From Candidatus Omnitrophota bacterium (GTDB lineage: Bacteria > Omnitrophota > Koll11 > Gygaellales > Profunditerraquicolaceae), in contig JAQTRA010000066.1 in assembly GCA_028712045.1 (NCBI GenBank), positions 1-5,509 of the forward strand: a stretch of 5,509 bases of DNA, given 5' to 3'. This document shows, in pieces, positions 5,134 through 5,509 of the stretch. Every line of letters begins with the position of its first letter. The first letter of the stretch is position 1. Under the pieces are notes generated by a model that made no database searches, was not told the origin of the DNA, and saw nothing but the letters and a program-made list of their open reading frames with translations. Both the position numbers and the translations under genes were made by a program.

Positions 5134-5509
5134 TTATTTTTTCGCCACTATCTTTTTAGCCTTTTTCTTCATGGCTTTAGTAATTACAATATAGCCATTT
5201 TTATGGCCCGGGACTGCGCCCTCAACTAATATAATATTATTCTCTAAATCTATCTTAATGACTTTTAAATTTTGCACGGTTACCTGCTCGGCACCCATGT
5301 GCCCGGGCATATGATGGCCGCGAAAAACTCGGCCCGGAGTAGTACTGGAACCTATCGAACCAACCCGGCGATGCGAAGTTGAGCCATGAGTCCTGGGCCC
5401 ACCCTGCCAATGCCAACGCTTCATACCACCCTGAAAACCTTTACCAATAGAAATGCCGCAAACATCGACAAAATCTCCTTCAGCGAAAAGATCAACCTTA
5501 AGCTCATCT
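5134..5509 (-). CDS. rplC: 50S ribosomal protein L3, 5' end cut by the window edge
   Basis: L3 starts 50S assembly by binding near the 3' end of 23S rRNA and reaches toward the peptidyl-transferase centre. The open frame runs to the window edge and gives 124 residues; the family is about 205-215, so roughly the first 85 are missing. The visible part reads from DELKVDLFAEGDFVDVCG through SIGKGFQGGMKRWHW, THGSTSHRRVGSIGSSTTPG, RVFRGHHMPGHMGAEQVTVQ and LVEGAVPGHKNGYIVI, then ends in a Lys-rich tail. The ATG at 5424 is an internal methionine, not the start, because conserved L3 sequence continues upstream of it. The E. coli Gln150, methylated by PrmB, falls in the SIGSSTTPG stretch, where no glutamine is present. 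Like every stop here, its stop codon is TAA, one base before L4. Confidence 0.97.
   Translation of the reverse strand, partial: DELKVDLFAEGDFVDVCGISIGKGFQGGMKRWHWQGGPRTHGSTSHRRVGSIGSSTTPGRVFRGHHMPGHMGAEQVTVQNLKVIKIDLENNIILVEGAVPGHKNGYIVITKAMKKKAKKIVAKK

Noticed and set aside
5422..5424. L3 start at the ATG at 5424
   Set aside because: Conserved L3 sequence continues in frame upstream to the window edge, so this methionine is internal.

Overview
The window is one uninterrupted stretch of a bacterial ribosomal-protein cluster, read entirely from the minus strand. In transcription order (right to left) it holds L3 (5' end cut off by the window), L4, L23, L2, S19, L22, S3, L16, L29, S17, L14, L24 and L5 (3' end cut off). 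This is the canonical order of the S10 operon followed directly by the start of the spc operon. There is no inserted, missing or broken gene, no RNA gene, no mobile element, no CRISPR array and no visible terminator or promoter. I see no undescribed system here. What is worth noting lies in how the genes are joined and in a few residue-level departures.

Packing is extreme. The ten gaps and overlaps leave only about 28 non-coding bases in 5.5 kb. Six of the twelve junctions have the form TAA-N-ATG, two overlap by one base (TAATG), one has zero spacing, and the largest gap is 17 bases (S3 to L16). All twelve visible stop codons are TAA and all twelve visible starts are ATG. At nearly every junction the ribosome binding site lies inside the last codons of the upstream gene, so translation is probably coupled along the whole transcript. 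There is no gap between S17 and L14, where Escherichia coli has the spc promoter, so the two operons look fused into one.

The proteins work together in the ribosome. L3, L4, L2, L22, L16, L14, L24, L5, L23 and L29 belong to the large subunit: L2, L3 and L16 lie near the peptidyl-transferase and tRNA sites, L4 and L22 line the exit tunnel, and L23, L24 and L29 surround its exit. S19, S3 and S17 belong to the small subunit.

The organism is a bacterium: L16, L29, S17 and L14 are of bacterial type and size, and the gene order is bacterial. Base composition looks moderately AT-rich by eye. The L3 and L2 sequences, the zinc-ribbon L24 and the Ala-rich L22 loop suggest to me an uncultivated lineage somewhere near Omnitrophota or the Planctomycetes-Verrucomicrobia side. 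That is an impression from memory, not a search, and should be held loosely.
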